From contig JAOZMQ010000188.1 in assembly GCA_029934195.1 (NCBI GenBank), forward strand, positions 1 to 6,270: DNA of 6,270 nt, read 5' to 3'. The notes beneath the pieces were generated by a model. The model had not been told where the DNA came from. It saw nothing but the letters and a program-made list of their open reading frames with translations, and did no database searches. Position 1 is the stretch's first letter. Every line of letters starts with the position of its first letter. The DNA comes from Candidatus Cloacimonadota bacterium (GTDB taxonomy: Bacteria; Cloacimonadota; Cloacimonadia; Cloacimonadales; JAOZMQ01). Made by a program: the position numbers and the translations under genes. Below, in pieces: positions 5,051 to 6,270 of the stretch.

Positions 5051-6163
5051 ATGAGCAAAAGTAAAAAATTATTATTAGTTCTAATAATTGTATTAGTTAC
5101 AATTTCAACACTTTCGGCAAAATATTATTGTGAATGGAAAACTAATATGGGTTCATTTCGTGCAATATTACATGATGATCTTGTTCCAATTACGGCAAAC
5201 AATTTCATAGATCTTGCAAGAGATAATTTTTATGATGATTTGATATTTCATCGAGTAATAGAAGGATTTGTTATTCAAGATGGAGATCCTCTTGGAAATG
5301 GATATGGTGGACCAGGCTATTCAATTCCGGATGAATTTACACCTGAATTAAGGCATGATGCTCCTGGAGTTTTGGCAATGGCAAATGCAGGACCAAATAC
5401 AGGTGGTTCCCAATATTATATAACCTTAGCTGCTTTACCATCTCTTGATGATCATTATTCCATCTTTGGAAATGTTTATGAAGGAATGGATGTAGTTTTT
5501 GATATTAGTCATGTACCTGTTGATTCTGTAAATAACAAACCGATAAACGATGTTGTGATTGATAGTATCAGAATTTTTGATTTCAATATTAATTGTTTTT
5601 TACCAGAACAGGAATTTACTACGACAATTAATGAAAATTATCCTTTTATGATTTTGGCTACTGGTGATTTTAATGACCCAATTTTCCGATGGTACTTAAA
5701 TAGTGTTGAACAAAATGAAACATCTTTTATGTTTGTCCCAATTTATCCAAGTACAGGGGAATATTTTATAAAAGGTATTATTTCGGATGGTACTTATGAA
5801 GTTGAACACGAATGGATTGTTACGGTAAACGCATCTACAGAAAATAAAAAAGTCAATAAATCATCAGAAGAAATTTTACAGCAGAATTATCCAAATCCAC
5901 TCGTACTAAATGATAATTATCGCAATTTTGAAACACAATTTGATTTTTTTATGAACAATCCCGGAAATGTTGAATTGAGTATTTTTAATACAAAAGGTCA
6001 ATTGGTAAATACTTTGTTGGATAAATATCTCCCCAAAGGGAATAATAATATCAAATGGAATGGGCAAGACAAAAATGGAAATACAGTAAGTACTGGAATT
6101 TATTTTTATAGACTAAAAACAGATGACACTACTTTGACTAAAAAGTTATTGATTGTCAGGTAA
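5051..6163 (+). CDS. Exported cyclophilin-type peptidyl-prolyl isomerase with Ig-like region and C-terminal sorting tail
   Basis: A 370-residue, multi-domain secreted protein. Residues 1-23 are a Sec signal peptide (KSKK, then a long hydrophobic run ending STLSA). Residues about 25-176 are a cyclophilin domain: FHRVIEGFVIQDGD carries the catalytic arginine R68 and Q76, MANAGPNTGGSQ (110-121) the substrate pocket, then DDHYSIFGNV with H135; the tryptophan of human CypA is replaced by leucine in this loop. It should catalyse proline cis-trans isomerisation outside the cytoplasm. Residues about 180-262 resemble an Ig/PKD-like fold (FRWYLNSVE, ISDGTYEVEHEWIVTV). Residues about 276-370 form a FlgD-Ig/sorting-type tail (QQNYPNP, NGNTVSTGIYFYRLK, KKLLIVR), suggesting export to the outer surface by a type IX-like route. 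GGAG lies 6 nt before the ATG. The domain calls are firm, the Ig call moderate, and the export route inferred. Confidence 0.9.
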   Translation: MSKSKKLLLVLIIVLVTISTLSAKYYCEWKTNMGSFRAILHDDLVPITANNFIDLARDNFYDDLIFHRVIEGFVIQDGDPLGNGYGGPGYSIPDEFTPELRHDAPGVLAMANAGPNTGGSQYYITLAALPSLDDHYSIFGNVYEGMDVVFDISHVPVDSVNNKPINDVVIDSIRIFDFNINCFLPEQEFTTTINENYPFMILATGDFNDPIFRWYLNSVEQNETSFMFVPIYPSTGEYFIKGIISDGTYEVEHEWIVTVNASTENKKVNKSSEEILQQNYPNPLVLNDNYRNFETQFDFFMNNPGNVELSIFNTKGQLVNTLLDKYLPKGNNNIKWNGQDKNGNTVSTGIYFYRLKTDDTTLTKKLLIVR

Positions 6164-6190
6164 TCTGTTTTATAATTGTAGCTAAATAGT

Positions 6191-6270
6191 ACTTGAACGA
6201 AAACTATATTTTCCAGAATTTTCTTTTTTTGTCGCTACTCTGTAGCTTGATTCTCTTTTTTCTTTACCCA
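6191..6270 (+). repeat. Hairpin-rich intergenic repeat, copy B (cut by window edge)
   Basis: It matches 4046-4125 at 75 of 80 positions and continues past the window. One of the five differences falls in the loop of the first hairpin (GCTAC-TCT-GTAGC here, TCA in copy A), leaving the stem intact. The copy begins 27 nt after the cyclophilin stop, in the same orientation as in copy A, which begins 18 nt after the MBL stop. The preceding TAGCTAAATAGT (about 6179-6190) matches the inverted right end of copy A, so the true left end is probably near 6179. Confidence 0.8.

Overview
The window is a very AT-rich bacterial segment. The best guess is an uncultured, probably anaerobic member of the FCB superphylum, for example a Cloacimonadota-like lineage. 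Support comes from the secreted cyclophilin, which ends in a YPNP...NGNxVxTGIYFYRLK...K-LLIVR tail typical of C-terminal sorting (type IX secretion-like) or FlgD-Ig-like domains in that group. Hairpin-rich intergenic repeats and consistent GGAG-type ribosome binding sites fit the same picture. The phylum is an inference; no rRNA gene is present.

Left third (about 1-1640), minus strand: a thiol/redox cluster transcribed right to left. It runs trxA (cytoplasmic thioredoxin, WCGPC), then an internal hairpin terminator, then an OsmC-family protein, then an exported thioredoxin-fold protein (WCKWC). The last two share a base (TAATG) and look translationally coupled. A hairpin with a U tract closes the cluster at the left edge, and a sigma70-like promoter lies ahead of trxA.

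Middle (about 1700-4400), plus strand genes: cheW, a short cheR that lacks the usual N-terminal domain, and an MBL-fold metallohydrolase whose ATG overlaps the cheR stop (ATGA). No cheA, cheB, cheY or receptor gene is in view, so this is an orphan chemotaxis-type set or a fragment of one. It is preceded by a frameshifted remnant of an ISL3-type transposase on the minus strand and followed by a hairpin-rich repeat of about 0.2 kb. The whole block is bracketed by a 38-bp inverted repeat (1710-1747 and 4335-4372, 36 of 38 positions identical), the most unusual structural signal here.

Right third (about 4430-6270): a one-piece tmRNA gene (ssrA) on the minus strand encodes the tag ANENYALAA. Divergent from it is a gene for an exported cyclophilin-type peptidyl-prolyl isomerase with an Ig-like region and a sorting tail. 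Just after its stop, a second copy of the hairpin repeat runs off the window edge.

Most genes belong to well-known families. The parts worth a second look are the CheW / short CheR / MBL association, the inverted repeat around it, and the repeat family placed behind two unrelated genes in the same orientation.
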